NCBI GenBank assembly: GCA_001599915.1
Contig: BCIG01000004.1
Coordinates: 793,343-857,342, forward strand
Origin: Symbiotaphrina buchneri
Taxonomy: Eukaryota; Ascomycota; Symbiotaphrinales; Symbiotaphrinaceae
Length of the DNA: 64,000 nt
Reading direction: 5' to 3'
Part shown: positions 1 to 11,546 of the stretch, piece after piece
Layout: every line of letters starts with the position of its first letter
How positions within the stretch are numbered: the stretch's first letter is position 1
The notes under the pieces: generated by a model
Database searches by the model: none
Seen by the model: the letters and a program-made list of their open reading frames with translations, nothing else
What the model was told of the DNA's origin: nothing
Position numbers and translations under genes: made by a program

Positions 1-1418
1 AGCGGGCCCCCGCGGCCCGTACGTTGATGCCGCGTCCCAAAGCCGCCGTAGCGCGACTCGAACGCGGGCTTGGCCGCCAGCACGCTGCCGGGGTTGTTTG
101 CTGCGAAGCGCGAGTGGGCCCGCTTGTCGAGGTACGTGTCGACGAAGCGCCGCGTGCGGGTCAGGCGGTTGGGCTGCTTTGCGCTCTTCTCGCTTTTCTC
201 GCCCGGTGTGTCTGTGTTGGTGTTGTTGTCGGCGACGCGGTCCAACGCCGGGTAGATCAGCGGCGCGGGGTTCGGCATGGCGGACTCGCCGGCGGAGGCG
301 TGCACGCCGCCCAGGTTGCGCTTGAGGTAGGCGCGTACGGTGGGCGTGGAGGGGTCGTAGGCTTTGCTGAGTGTGCTGGAGAGGTCGAAGGGCTGTGAGG
401 CGGCGCGCGCGTACGGGTTGTAGGTCATTACCAGGCAGAGAGCCCGAGAGGCATGAAGAATTGCGCGTTGATTGAGGTGAGGAACGTGTTGGTCCTGTAC
501 GCACGCGGGTGAGGATGTGTGTTAGTGAAGAGTGTGGTCGTTGGGGACGACGGGGAGGGAGAGGGGGGAAGGGGGGAAGGCATACCGGATGCGCTGGTAG
601 GTTTCTTTGGCGGTCTCGTCGGCGACGGTCAGCGCGATGGTCGCGGCCATAGTCACGGGGTTGGGCACAAAGTGGCCAACGACCCCCGTGACGCCGACGG
701 CCATGTTGATGACATCGAAGGCCGGGGTGATCTTATATCCCATGAGTACGATCAGATCTTTGCACCATGTACGTTAGGAGAAAGAGCACGAACAACACAC
801 CTTAATCGACTCCTCAAAACACGCAAGGAAATCCGACCACGCCGTCTGCGAAATCCCCACCTCTTGCAACGCTGGCGCATACGCATGGACAAACCCTCGG
901 CTTTGGTTTCCGGGGCGCTTCTGGCGCAGGATGACGGGCGCTTGGAGTTTGGCGGTAGTCGCTGCGGGAGGATAGGCTGCAGTGAAGGACTCGACGATGT
1001 CTTTGATGGTTGCGAGGCCGAAGGCGTTGCCCTTGGGAACGGTAAATCGAGAAGCGGGAGTTGATTCGGTGAGGGGGATGCTGGCGCCGGCCTCGTCGAG
1101 CTCCCAGTCCTCCTCGCCTGAATCCTCTGACGACGAAGAGGAGTCGGAGGTGTGCTCTGGCTGGATTGTCTCTGTGTATGGCGGTGGGGCCTCATCCATT
1201 TGCGAAGTGCAAGGCTCGTTTTCGTCGACCCGGACGGTCTTTTCGAAAGTCGACTCGGCAGACTTTGGAACGCGATCTTCATCTTGGACAGTCACCGCAG
1301 ACAACGTTTGTTCTTCCAAAGCTCCCTGGGCCTTTTTTGCCTTGCGATGGGCAATCACCTCAGCGGCAAGCCCAACCCCGGGCTGCACCACATGGCGCGT
1401 GGTGAGGTATCCAGCCAT
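1..1418 (-). CDS. Conserved fungal protein of unknown function, 3' end outside window
   Basis: The gene runs leftward and leaves the window, so its C-terminus is missing. The first in-frame ATG is at 1418 (start MAGYLTTRHVV), just after a long T-run on the coding strand. Exon 1 (about 797-1418) has a proline/serine/glutamate-rich linker with PPPYTE and a run of serines and acids. It then reaches a conserved block with VILRQKRPGNQSRGF and FLACFEESIK. Exon 2 (about 590-733) carries AFDVINMAVGVTGVVGHFVP, a hydrophobic stretch typical of a widespread family of uncharacterised fungal proteins. Coding continues on the minus strand to position 1, including YNPYARAASQPF and a basic block near 100-200. 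The family assignment is from my recollection of similar fungal proteins. No catalytic motif is visible and I assign no function. Confidence 0.7.
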
Positions 1419-1449
1419 GGCGAGACAGGAAGTTTGGTTAGTCAAATAC

Positions 1450-1450
<1 letters not shown>

Positions 1451-1489
<39 letters not shown>
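1451..1489. repeat. Poly-A homopolymer, 39 bases
   Basis: An uninterrupted run of 39 A on the plus strand lies 33 bp upstream of the ATG of the leftward gene, where it reads as poly-T. Its exact length is unreliable in any assembly. Poly(dA:dT) tracts commonly exclude nucleosomes in fungal promoters, so a promoter role is possible but only inferred. A retroposed poly-A tail is an alternative, but no retroelement sequence is seen beside it. Confidence 0.95.
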
Positions 1490-1492
<3 letters not shown>

Positions 1493-1923
1493 AATGCGCG
1501 TGAGACAACACAGGCGCAGTGAAAGACGGGAGAAAATGGAATTCGGACTTGGAAGTGCTCTTGGCCGGGATACTTATAGCTTTCTTTTCATTGTGCATTG
1601 TATGGAGTATGCTCCGTGCTGGGGTCCCTGATTATTGTCGATCACTGCGTCACTTCGCTTGACAGGAGGGCGAGCTACTCCGAAAAGGGGTCCCAAGATG
1701 CGAGCCGGGAACCCCTGAACCCCGATGTGCTCTTGAAGCTTGTCAGGTCCGACCATTTAGCAGAAGCTTATGATATGTCTTAATCCGACACTTGCTCCTT
1801 GATAGTGCGCGCACGCCCATGTCAGAGGTCTAGGCTCCAACGATGGGAAACAACCACAGGGACCCTAATTGTCGCAGTACCAGTAAAGGCATCTAGGCTG
1901 CAAGTCGGTGGCGATGCAAATCC

Positions 1924-4104
1924 CTAACACAGATGATGATGATCATGTTGATCCGGAAACAGCTTGTACAAATCGGCGTCAACACCAGTGGAAAAGGCCG
2001 TATCTGGCCAAGGAACCAGCTCTTGCCCGTGTTGATGTCGACCAGCTTCTGCCGCCTCAAAGAACCAATCCAGATGGCCCGAAGACCCGCCGTCCCACTC
2101 CGGCTGCCCTTCATCTTCCTCCTCGGCCGCAGGATGATGTTGCACCGTCTCGCGCTGCTGCACCAAGAATTTGTAAAAGGCGAAGCCTTGCCGCGCCACG
2201 CTGGAACGCTTGCACTGGCTCTCGAGCAGCGGCAGTGCCTCCCGGAGATTGCGTAGTCCTTCGCGTGCGACCGAGGGGTTGGGACTGTTCACTTCTCTTG
2301 CGTGCTGGCCCATTGCAAGGTCGAGCTCATGAATGCCGAAGACCCAGACGGAATCCAGGAGGTTGCGTGAGGCGAGATCGGCGCAGATGGTGCAGATGGC
2401 GACGGCGGCGTCGTGGACGCCCTCCAGCACCACGGGACTGAGGGAGAAGAAACGCAGGAGGGCGGCCTGGTACGTGATATGAAGCATGGCTGCCCATAGC
2501 GACAGGCCTTTGTAGTCGTTTGCCGGCTGGAGGATTGGTGGAAGATTGTCGTGCCACTGCTTCAGGTTTTGACGACATTGCAGGAGTTTCGCAGTCCGTT
2601 CTTCAGGTGCTGTCCGTAGTCGTCGTCGAGTCCCGGGCCGTAGTAGCTCCAACCAGTCGGAAATGATGAAGCAGAGGTCACAGTGTCGGAGGAAGAACAT
2701 CGCATGTTCCGATGATGGTAGTGCCCCTGGCTCATCTGGCGTGAAGTCATCCTCGCACAAATCCGAGACGTCACTATCTGCCAAGTTACTGGGAAAGCGG
2801 TCAGTCTAACAGAATTGAAAATTGTACGATGGCTGAAAGCTTACATTGCTCTCGGCCGGCCCCACTCAAAGGAGCACATGACATCGTGCTGGAAGAGAGT
2901 CCACCAGATGCGTTTCCATTGCCTTCGCATCCCCTGGCTCGCCTTTGCCTTCCCTAGGTCCCTGTGCATACCCAGGCCCTGCGCGACTCGTATGGCGCTG
3001 CCGATCGACAGCCACATGTTCTGGATGGTGTCGTCACATGAATCTGCGTTGAAGATGCTAAACAAGAGATATGATTGTACGAGCGTCAACCGGTCCTGCT
3101 CGTATCGGTTGTCAATGAGCGCTTTAGCTCGACTGTATAGCCGAGAAGAGACCTCATCAGGCTCGATCTTAAGGTCTGGATGCTGGTAAACTGTAGACCC
3201 GGCAAGTAGAACACTCTGAAGGAGCAGAAGGGGGAGCGGCAAAGCTGTTGCTGTTGGTGAGGCAGATCCCGTGAGATAGTAGTGCCGCATGAATTCGGAC
3301 CGGTCTATGGTCGGCATGGTAGGATGGACTCGATCGAAGAAAGCGGCGACAAATGCGTCTGATATAGGCTGGCTTGGGAGCGTAAATGCTGATTGTCGTT
3401 TGAGGTTGGATCGCTCCACAGAGCTTATTGTCCTCGGTATGCTTCCGAATTCGCGCCGGACAAACGGAGCGTCTCGATAGTGATAGACGTCCGGCTCGAA
3501 GCCTTGGCCGTATTCTCGTCCGAGCACTCGCGTTATTGATGTGTAGTCATCGACAAATGTAACTTGATAGTCACCGATCGTGCATGCGGCAAAGTCCTGG
3601 GAGAGGAAGTCGACGAGGATCGAGTTTTCTTTGGAGAAATCCCGCACCTCCGCCACCTGGAAGCTGCGAGGACTGTTGTCGCCAGGGCCCAGCGAGTCTA
3701 AGGACTCGTCCCCGCCCGCCACAGAGAACGATGAAGGCGAGTCTTCGATGCCGTATTGAACAAGACTCGGCTGATACTGGGGTTGTTCACTGGAAGAGTA
3801 GGTTAGCATCTGCAACGTGCCGCGGCAACACCACAACTCACTGAGAAGAATGTATGGGAGTCGCCGGTACGGCTTTGATGGGTCGACGCTTGGTAGTAAG
3901 TCTGCGGCACGGTAAATTGGCTTCCTGACATTTCGAGCACGGTGCATTGATCTGCTGGGACAGATCACATCTGATCTTTCGTGCGTGACAGTTCTCACAC
4001 GCCCGCGGCTTGTCTCCGGCACGTCTACGATACTGGTCCATGTTGGTCACCCAAGTGTATGTATCGAAGCTATCATGAAAGACCGGAGGGCCGGGTACTT
4101 TCAT
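1924..4104 (-). CDS. Zn2Cys6 fungal-specific transcription factor
   Basis: Three exons: 4104-3842, 3789-2845 and 2788-1924. They are separated by a 52-bp intron (3790-3841) and a 56-bp intron (2789-2844), both GT-AG, and joining them keeps the frame. The N-terminus has the binuclear zinc cluster ACENCHARKIRCD followed by CSKCQEANLPC, with all six cysteines. The middle is a fungal-specific transcription factor domain: FFDRVHPTMPTIDRSEF, then IGSAIRVAQGLGMHRD and RRQWKRIWWTLF. The C-terminus is acidic (HPAAEEEDEG), as in many activators. A second ATG at 4041 could be the start because it lies just before the zinc cluster. It is predicted to be a nuclear DNA-binding regulator; its targets cannot be told from sequence. 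Confidence 0.88.
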
Positions 4105-4372
4105 CTGCGGACGGGTAAGTCTAGAACCACAGCGCGCGGTCCCAGATCCGAGGTTGGGGCAGGGAGGGGATTGCGGCAGATAAGACTACTTTACTCGCTA
4201 CGCCCTTACAAGCCTAGCACTCAAGCCTTCTTATCTGCGGGCGTCCACCAATAAGCCGACTCGAAATTGCAATCAAGAGAAAAGTCCATCAATGGTCACG
4301 GACGAAGGTTGCGGGAACTTTTGGGACATGGTTATATTTTACGACTATGCAGAGAACACCAATTAGGTCCCA

Positions 4373-5571
4373 TCAATATTTAGACTCTTTATGAGCCACA
4401 CGCGGTGCTTCTGGATCTAATACGATCCTCGGGTCTTTGAAATCTACCCAGCCAAGCATCGGTTCACTACGCAAGTCAGCAAACCCTCGATCTACGGCTT
4501 GAAGAGGCATCTAACCTGATGTTGTATCCAATGAGTTTCTGTATCTCGACTGGAAGCTCCTTTGCGACCTCCCTTGGCACAGCCTGTCTGATGTCAGTAA
4601 AATGGGCGCCGTTATTGGAACAGCTGAGACATACAATATACTGGTTTTCCTCTTGCCTGCAGCAAGGTTAGCCCAGGAATTGGCAAAAACGGAGATAGGC
4701 GATCGTACCTCAACCACCCACGGGTCATGAAACAGCTGAAAAGTAATCTCTCTTCATCCTGTGTGCGGTTTGCACTTCCGCCATGGTAACAGCTAGATAA
4801 CATGATGAAGCCGTCGCCCGGTTCCAATTCCGCATAGACGGCAAACTTCTCATCCGGAGGCTGTTCTGTCGCTTCTAGGTGACTGCCCGGTATGAATCTT
4901 GTGGCACCATTCTCCTTGCGAGACTTCTTGGCAGCAACAAAGAAACCAATACCATTTTCCCTGATGTTTGTCTGCTCCGGATACTTGTCAACGCGCTGTC
5001 GGTTGCCGTAGTGGATATCATCATCTCGGTGGAGCGGCTGGTCGAACCCTCCAGGACCTGGTCGTACCGAGAAGGCGATGGTGTTGTTGACTTGCGGTGG
5101 GGAAATGTTCAGTTGAGAACGATCACCGTACCAGGTGTAAGCTTTTGTAGTAAGGAATTGGTCGCAGACGGCCTGGTACAGAGGGTTGTTGACAAGCTTG
5201 ACCGCAGCAGTCTTGGACTTGCCTATTAGTCCGAAGGCACGGCGGGTTGTAGGAGGGAAGAAACCATTTCCTGCTTCCCAAGGGAGATCCGCCTCAAGAT
5301 ATGGGCGCAAGTCTTTTTCAATCTGTGCCAGATCGGGGATATCCACGATGTTTCGTACAATGACCCCACCGACAACTTTCAAAGCTGCGACCACGTCATT
5401 CGGATTGGCGTCAGCTGTGAACTCCGGAACTTTCAGATGTTGCCGTGGGGGCCACTGCTTTGCATGCCCTTCAACAAGCCGTTCAAAGGGGATCCAGACA
5501 TCATCGTATTTTATCTTCGGCGGGGCATACGGATCCGCGAACTGTTGCTCTTGATACTTTGAAGCCGCCAT
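4373..5571 (-). CDS. Phytanoyl-CoA dioxygenase (PhyH)-family Fe(II)/2-oxoglutarate oxygenase
   Basis: The long first exon starts at ATG 5571 (MAASKYQEQQF). Upstream in-frame sequence is open but unlike the family. Three short downstream introns place the tail exons, which read RQEENQYIAVPREVAKELP and then EPMLGWVDFKDPRIV, ending at TGA 4375-4373. Family marks are GGVIVRNIVDIPDL near the start of the domain, QPLHRDDDIHYG (an HxD iron-binding pair) and YHGGSANRTQDEERLL (the distal His and an Arg that would hold 2-oxoglutarate). Members hydroxylate small molecules in fungal primary and secondary metabolism; the substrate here is unknown. The gene diverges from the APC permease across a 739-bp intergenic space, so co-regulation is possible. 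The 3' splicing is inferred from signals plus family continuity. Confidence 0.85.
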
Positions 5572-6310
5572 ACTGGCTTCTTTGCCTCTGAGCTGTTCCT
5601 GCTGGATCGGAATCCGCACTGAAGACCAAAGGGCTTGATATAGGGGGAAGATGACAGAATTTGTTAAGCCTTGTCGTGGGTCATGCAATGCTCGTAGCAG
5701 CCCTCTCTGTTCAAAGCCGTTCCCCCGATAAGGCGCGATCGCAAGTGCGGGGCGAAGGAGGGTTCGCGAGCATAAAGTCCGCTCCGATGCCGCTGAGCAG
5801 CCGAGCCTTCGGAAAGCGGACAATTGGGCCAATTCAAGTTCACTGGACAATCATCTCGCGCGAGATAAGAGAAACTGATATTTTACATATGTGACCGTCG
5901 AGCAAGATGTGTATTTTGTTATCTTTCCGCCCTATACAATCCTCAAAGCAAATTGGAAATGACACCGCTAACCGGACCGCGCATCTCATTCTAGCCGATA
6001 ATAGGTACGCCGCGTTCTGTTTGTGTAATAGTTCGTGAGGGCCAAGCAACATAGCGCATCTCGACCCTACTATAAGCCGCCGTTAAGACTCCGTTGGATC
6101 GCCGCGCCGCCGCCGAACAAGCCGGCGTCTAGTGCGGTGTGTGCGATAATGGAGCGTCCCAGTAAACTAGGTGATATCGATAAGGGGATATATGACCTTA
6201 CATATGACCCTTGAGGGCGATCGTCCCGTTCTCTGGCATTGGACTTCCACGAGACTCAAGCGATTTTGCTTTTTATCTGGTCCTATTACTCAAATCTCCA
6301 AACGTCAGTC
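5572..6310. other. Divergent intergenic region between PhyH-family gene and permease
   Basis: 739 bp with no credible gene. It presumably holds both promoters. Short open frames here have no family resemblance. I see no strong repeat or RNA structure. Confidence 0.6.
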
Positions 6311-8240
6311 ATGAAGGACGCCCACATCGCGGAAAAGGCCTCAGCTGGCTCAAACCCAGGTGTTGACGATATAGTCACCGAAGGCACCATTATCGGGACT
6401 CTCGCTCAAGATGACATCGACCTCATGCAAACCGGGCATAAACCTGTGCTAGAACGAAACTTCACTCGCTTCAGTCTCTTGGCCTTCTCCTTCATGATTG
6501 TAGACTCCTGGTCTGGGATCATAGGGAGTCTCGCGACGGGTATCTCAGTGGTGGGACCGTCATGCTGATTTACGGCTCCATCGGCGTCACCATTCTAACC
6601 ATGTGTGTTGCGCTCTCGCTCGCGGAAATTGCAGGAGCGTATCCCACTTCTGGCGGTACGTAAGCTTCAATCACATCAAGCAAAGCACCTCGGTCTCTGA
6701 TAGGCAGCATAGGCCAATACCATTGGACTGCAGAACTTGCTCCTAAGAAGTTGTCAGCAATCCTTAGCTGGTTCTGCGGCTACTTCAACACAATCGGATG
6801 GTGCGTTGTAGGCGCATCTGTCAATATCGTCCTAGGTCAATTCCTGATGGCCATGATCATACTCGCCAATCCCGATGTTACATACGAACGATGGCAGGGG
6901 TTCATCGTGTATCAAATTTTCAATGCCATCTTCACCCTCATCAACATTTTCGGTCGCAAGATCCTTCCCATGATGAACAATGTCGGCTTCTTCATCTGCA
7001 TCTTCGCGTTCTTTTTGGTAAACATCACAATCCTATCCTCTGCCTTCCCAAAAAACTCGGCCAAGTTCGTCTTTGCTACTTTCACGAACAACACTGGGTG
7101 GAAGTCGAGTGGCATTGCCTTCATTGTGGGACTCACAAACCCTGCATTCGCCTACGGAGGGTGAGCCGTCCAAAACCTCCAAACCATCCTGAACATCCCG
7201 AACTGACGATTGCCTTAGTCTCGATGGCGCCATTCATATCGCCGAAGAGATCAAAGATGCGCGCCGCAACCTGCCATTAATCCTCGTCTCGACGGTCGTC
7301 ATCGGTTTCTGCACCATGATCGTCACCTGCATCGCCATCTGCTTCTGCATTCTGGATCTCGATGCCGCGGCAAACAGCGCAACCGGGGTTCCCATCCTGG
7401 AGATCTTCTACGAGGCGACCAAGAACACCGGCGCGGCCATCTTTCTCTTGTCCATCATGTTCTACCTTACATGTGCGGCGGTTATCGGGACCCAGCAAAC
7501 GGCCAATCGTCTCATCTGGGCATTTGCAAGAGACAAGGCTCTCCCATATAGCAACCAGTAGGTGGCCCGCTCAAAGTAAATTCTCACCACTAGGAGCTTG
7601 CTGCTGACAACTACACCAGCTTCAGCCAAGTCCACCCCAAACTCGGCGTGCCCGTCAAAGCGGCCCTTCTCTGCTGGGCGATCATGGCGATTCTGGGATG
7701 CATCTATGTTGGCAGCAGCACGGCTTTCAACGCCCTCGTGGGCTGCAACGTCCTATTGGCGAACATCTCCTTTGCCTTCCCCATTGGGCTCCTAGTCTTT
7801 GGCCGCCGGAAGCACATGAAAGCTTCCTCATTTCCCCTTGGGTCTATCTTGGGACCCCTCGTCAACGTTATCGCATTGGCATGGATCGTCTTCATGGTCA
7901 TATTTTTCAACTTCCCGACTACCATGCCCCTTGCGGCGGATAACATGAGTATGCATTCCTTTCTCTCGCATTTGGATCAGGCGTCTGTTGCTGATCTGAT
8001 ATAGACTATTCGTGTGTCATTATTGGAGCGGTCTTGATCTTCTCCGGAGCATACTGGCTCGCAAAGGGGCATAAGGTGTACCATGGACCAGTAAGTCTAT
8101 ATGACCTTCCCCGGTAGCGCTCCAGCGCACACTGACTGACTGACTGCTTCTAGAATATGGAGGTGGGGATCGACGCGGCGTTCCAGATGCAGCTTGAGCA
8201 GGCAGGGTACAAGGGACCGCATATTTCTGGGGGTCATTAG
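6311..8240 (+). CDS. APC-family amino acid/choline-type permease, with an apparent frame break in TM2
   Basis: The start is ATG 6311 (MKDAHIAEKASAG). Introns fit at 6656-6712, 7161-7218, 7558-7619, 7949-8004 and 8091-8153, ending at TAG 8238-8240. The product has about 12 hydrophobic segments and family blocks such as GHKPVLERNFTRFSLLAFSF, YPTSGGQYHW, FAYGGLDGAIHIAEEIKDA and GTQQTANRLIWAFARDK. These resemble fungal choline/GABA/amino-acid permeases of the plasma membrane. Around 6546-6553 the frame slips by one base. The segment coding SGGTVMLIYGSIGV and LSLAEIAGAYP lies in a different frame from the upstream exon. Removing 6540-6634 as an intron would restore the frame, but it would delete this conserved second membrane segment. 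So this is either a one-base deletion (pseudogene or sequence error) or a damaged splice form. Confidence 0.8.
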
Positions 8241-8842
8241 CATGCTTGACGTCGGACCAGAGTCGAACATGTAGCAGACATCCGATTTTGCGATGGAAAT
8301 ATCGTAACACTGTAGGAGAGCTGAAAGAGAGTCTTTGGTTTGAATCGTCTGTGTACCTCACGGATTGGCGTCGTCCCAACAATTCGAACAGGTATGACAT
8401 GGCTTAGGCGGGATGCCCACTTTCAACCAGCGAGGGCATGCCGTCTGCCATTTTTGTAGGTTCTAGATTCAGCTTTCAGCCCGTCGTTGCAAGACAAGAT
8501 TTGCTTCTCTTGAAAAAGCGTAGAGTCCTTACCACAGCGATGCCCTCATCTGCTGCGGTCCAAGTCAGAGGAGAAGCCTGGCATCAAATATCCCCTCCTA
8601 GTGGAATTTCGATCGTGTAGATTCTACATCCCTGCCAAGATCCATGCTTACCAAAATGCCGTGTTATGAATATCAGGTCGGGAATCATACCTCTCCGGGG
8701 TTATCGGAGATACCTGTCACCGGAGATAGCACCTCTGCGCGGCAAGCCTATAAAAACCACTACAAGCCCACATGTCATAGAAACAGTCCCACTCCGTGAA
8801 AAAATCTCCATCTGTCAAGTTATTGAGAAGACGAAAAGCGCA
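8241..8842. other. Intergenic region between permease and SDR gene
   Basis: About 600 bp without a supported gene. It contains the presumed terminator of the permease gene and the promoter of the dehydrogenase, including a TATA-like box near its right end. Confidence 0.55.
8749..8756 (+). promoter_or_regulatory. TATA-like box upstream of SDR gene
   Basis: TATAAAAA begins 94 bp before the dehydrogenase ATG at 8843, a normal spacing for a fungal core promoter with a short leader. This is a positional inference only. Confidence 0.45.
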
Positions 8843-9707
8843 ATGGCAGCCCGAAAAATCGTCCTCGTCACCGGCGGCAACAACGGCATCGGGTACGAGA
8901 CCGTCAAGGCGCTGCTGCAATCAAGCAAACCCTACCACGTCCTCATGGGCAGTCGCTCGACGGAGAAAGCCCAACGTGCGATTGCGAAGCTGCATGAGGA
9001 ATGCCCCGAGACGGGCAACACAGTGGAAATGGTGCAGGTCGACCTCACAAGCGATGAGTCGATCCAGAAAGCCTTCGAGCAAGTCAAGGCCAGTCCAGGC
9101 TATATCGACGCCCTGATCAACAACGCCGGTAACGTCCCCCAGCCTCTCCCCTCCCACCCGATCAATCCATGGTCTTCTAACACTCACTCTGAACCCAGGC
9201 GCCACCTTCGAGGCCGATCTCGCCGCGGGCAAAATCTCCCTCCGGGAATGCTTCAACCGGGCCTACAACGTGAACCTCACCGGGACACACGTTCTCACCA
9301 GCACCTTCATGCCGCTCTTGCTCCGCTCTTCCGACCCACGCCTAATCTTCGTCGCCGGCCTCGCGAACATGACGCAAGCTAGCCAGGCGTACTTCCCCAC
9401 ACCTCCACTCCCCGCGGGATGGCCAAAGATGGTGGATTTCGAGACCATCTCGTACCGGTGCACCAAGGTCGCGCTGAACATGCTGATGCTGGACTGGAAC
9501 CATAAGCTCAAGGCGGACGGGGTGAAGGTCTGGAGTGTCGGGCCTGGGTTTTTGGAAACGGATCTTGGAGGGATGAGGGAGAAGGCTAGGGCCATGGGGA
9601 CGAAGCATCCGAGGGAGGGGGGTTGGCTGCTGAGGAGTGTGGTGGAAGGAGAGAGGGATCAGGATGTGGGTAAGATCGTGGTTAGGGATGGGGTCAGCGT
9701 GTGGTGA
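8843..9707 (+). CDS. Short-chain dehydrogenase/reductase (SDR)
   Basis: Two exons, 8843-9128 and 9199-9707, are joined across a 70-bp intron with the frame kept at NNAG/ATFEAD. The Rossmann nucleotide motif TGGNNGIG lies near residue 10, followed by the NNAG motif near residue 94. The active-site motif YRCTK supplies the Tyr and Lys, and PGFLETDL follows it. The length, about 265 residues, suits a classical SDR. It would be a cytosolic NAD(P)(H)-dependent oxidoreductase; the substrate is unknown. No start upstream of MAARKIVLVTGG looks like SDR sequence, although the frame is open further 5'. Confidence 0.9.
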
Positions 9708-10042
9708 GAGGTGAACTGTGAGATGGGGGATTGGACTGTAGATGGCCCAAGCCTGTTGTGGATGGTTGTCTGCAGTCTTGGTACTCAATTACGTGCAAAT
9801 GAACAGTCTCAAACCGAAACTCAGATTGCGGTCCTGAGTGGGCAGGAGCGGCCCTCTGCGGCCTTGTGCGGAGATGGATCACCGTCGACCGCACTCACCC
9901 GCTGACCCCGCACGCATTTGCATCTCAAGACGAGTGTATATCTCATCGCCTGTCTTGCTTGCTTTTGATCCTCGTTATTACGACCTTGAATTTGGCCAGC
10001 AGAAAAACCAAGCTCCAGCGGAATTGTATGTATGGTAAACAA
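9708..10042. other. Intergenic region
   Basis: 335 bp between the SDR gene and the broken monooxygenase. No gene, RNA or repeat is supported. Confidence 0.5.
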
Positions 10043-11342
10043 ATGGCTCCAGGCGAAATCGCAATCATTGGCGCCGGCCTAGCTGTAAGCACCCCGTTAT
10101 CCCTACCATAACCATCCCATACATAGTATCCCGTTGACCCAGTCAGGGCCTATGCCTAGCACTGTCTCTGCAGAAACGATCCATACCATGCACAGTCTAC
10201 GAGTCGCGCAAGCCCAACCTCCGCCTTGGCGGCGCCATCATGCTCTCCCCGAACGCCCTGCGCGTGCTCGACCACCTAGGCGTCTACGACCGTGTCATAA
10301 ACAAAGGATTCCACTTCGAGACTCTGGACATGCGCACAGATGACAACGAGCCGCTGGCGACCTACCTTTTTGGATCAGAGAAGATGTACGGCTACAAGGC
10401 GCTGCGCATCTACCGCCAGGAGATTGTGGAAGAGCTTGTGGCAATGGTGCAAGAGAGCGGAGTCAAAATCAACTTAGAGATGAAATATGAGCAGTTGATC
10501 TCTGAGGACGAAGATGGCGCTGTCATCAGGTTCGCTGATGGCACGACTGTCCGCGCCCGCCTGGTCATCGGGACTGATGGGATCCACTCCACCGTCCGGA
10601 AGTACATCTCCCCCGGCTCGCAGCCGCAGTATCTCGGGCAAACAGCCTTCTGCGGCGCCGTCAAGACCGGCAACGTCAATCTCGGCTCTCCGCCCTGTCC
10701 CGTCCCCGTCTCCATCTTCGGCAAACCCGGCGTCTTCGTGTTAGCCCCACAGGCCCTCGACGGATCCGAGCTTCTCGCCGGAACACAGTATGCGCTCCCC
10801 GAACTATCCCACGCGGAGCGGCAGGCGCTCTCTTCATCGCCGGAGCGCATGCTGGAGATGATCCGCCGCGACAAGAACGACTGGAGCGCGATGGTGCAGT
10901 CCGCCATGGAGAACCTGATCCCGGAGAGCATGTACATCTGGCAGTTCTACGCAGTCCCGCCGGCCGAGAGTTGAATCAGCACGGGGCGGCGCGTCATCAT
11001 CATCGGCGATGCGGCGCATGCTATACCCCCGACGCTCGGGCAGGGCGCGAACCAGGCTACTGAGGAGGCGTTGGGGCTTTCGATCCTGCTGGAGAGGATT
11101 GTGATGGGCGGAGAAGGTGGGTTTGGGAAAGAGACGGATGCGTGGGTGGGCCATAGGAAGCAGAGGATTGGGAGCTTGATGGAGATGACGACGAAGATGA
11201 ATAATAATCGCTTGCCCAGAAGGAGAGGGAGAAGTTGGGTAAGGAGGATTTCTGGCATCCGGATCCTGAGAGGCCGGGAGAGGAGATGAGGTGGCTTTAT
11301 GAATATGATGTTCAGGCGGAATTGGAGAAGATACTGGGTTGA
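10043..11342 (+). pseudogene. Broken FAD-dependent aromatic-type monooxygenase (salicylate hydroxylase-like)
   Basis: The coding part starts at ATG 10043 with the FAD dinucleotide motif IIGAGLAGLC, formed after removing the intron 10085-10146. It continues through NALRVLDHLGVYDRV and the DG motif VIGTDGIHSTVRKYI. At 10972-10974 an in-frame TGA stands where the family usually has Trp before the GD motif. Right after it, in the same frame, comes RRVIIIGDAAHAIPPTLGQG, the conserved second FAD motif, so the stop cuts the protein in two. A second lesion near 11208-11215 shifts the frame. The tail KEDFWHPDPERPGEEMRWL reads only in another frame, ending at 11342. Two independent lesions favour a pseudogene over a single sequencing error. 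Intact relatives hydroxylate aromatic acids such as salicylate. Confidence 0.82.
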
Positions 11343-11546
11343 ATAGGGGCACATCATTGGCAAGTCCACAGGCTGGAGCTTTTCTCTTTCCTAACTCTTT
11401 CTTTCTTTTCATTACGATCATTCTGTACATCTAGCATAGCTCATAAGCCCAGGCAATCCGCGCAGTAACGAAACGAGTCTCTATGGAACGAGGCTTTTCA
11501 TTATACTCGCGTCCTTAAAAATTGAATCCCGGTCCGCAACCTTCTC

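Noticed and set aside
1451-1489. Retroposon poly-A tail
   Set aside because: No retroelement coding sequence or target-site duplication flanks the run. A promoter homopolymer is simpler.
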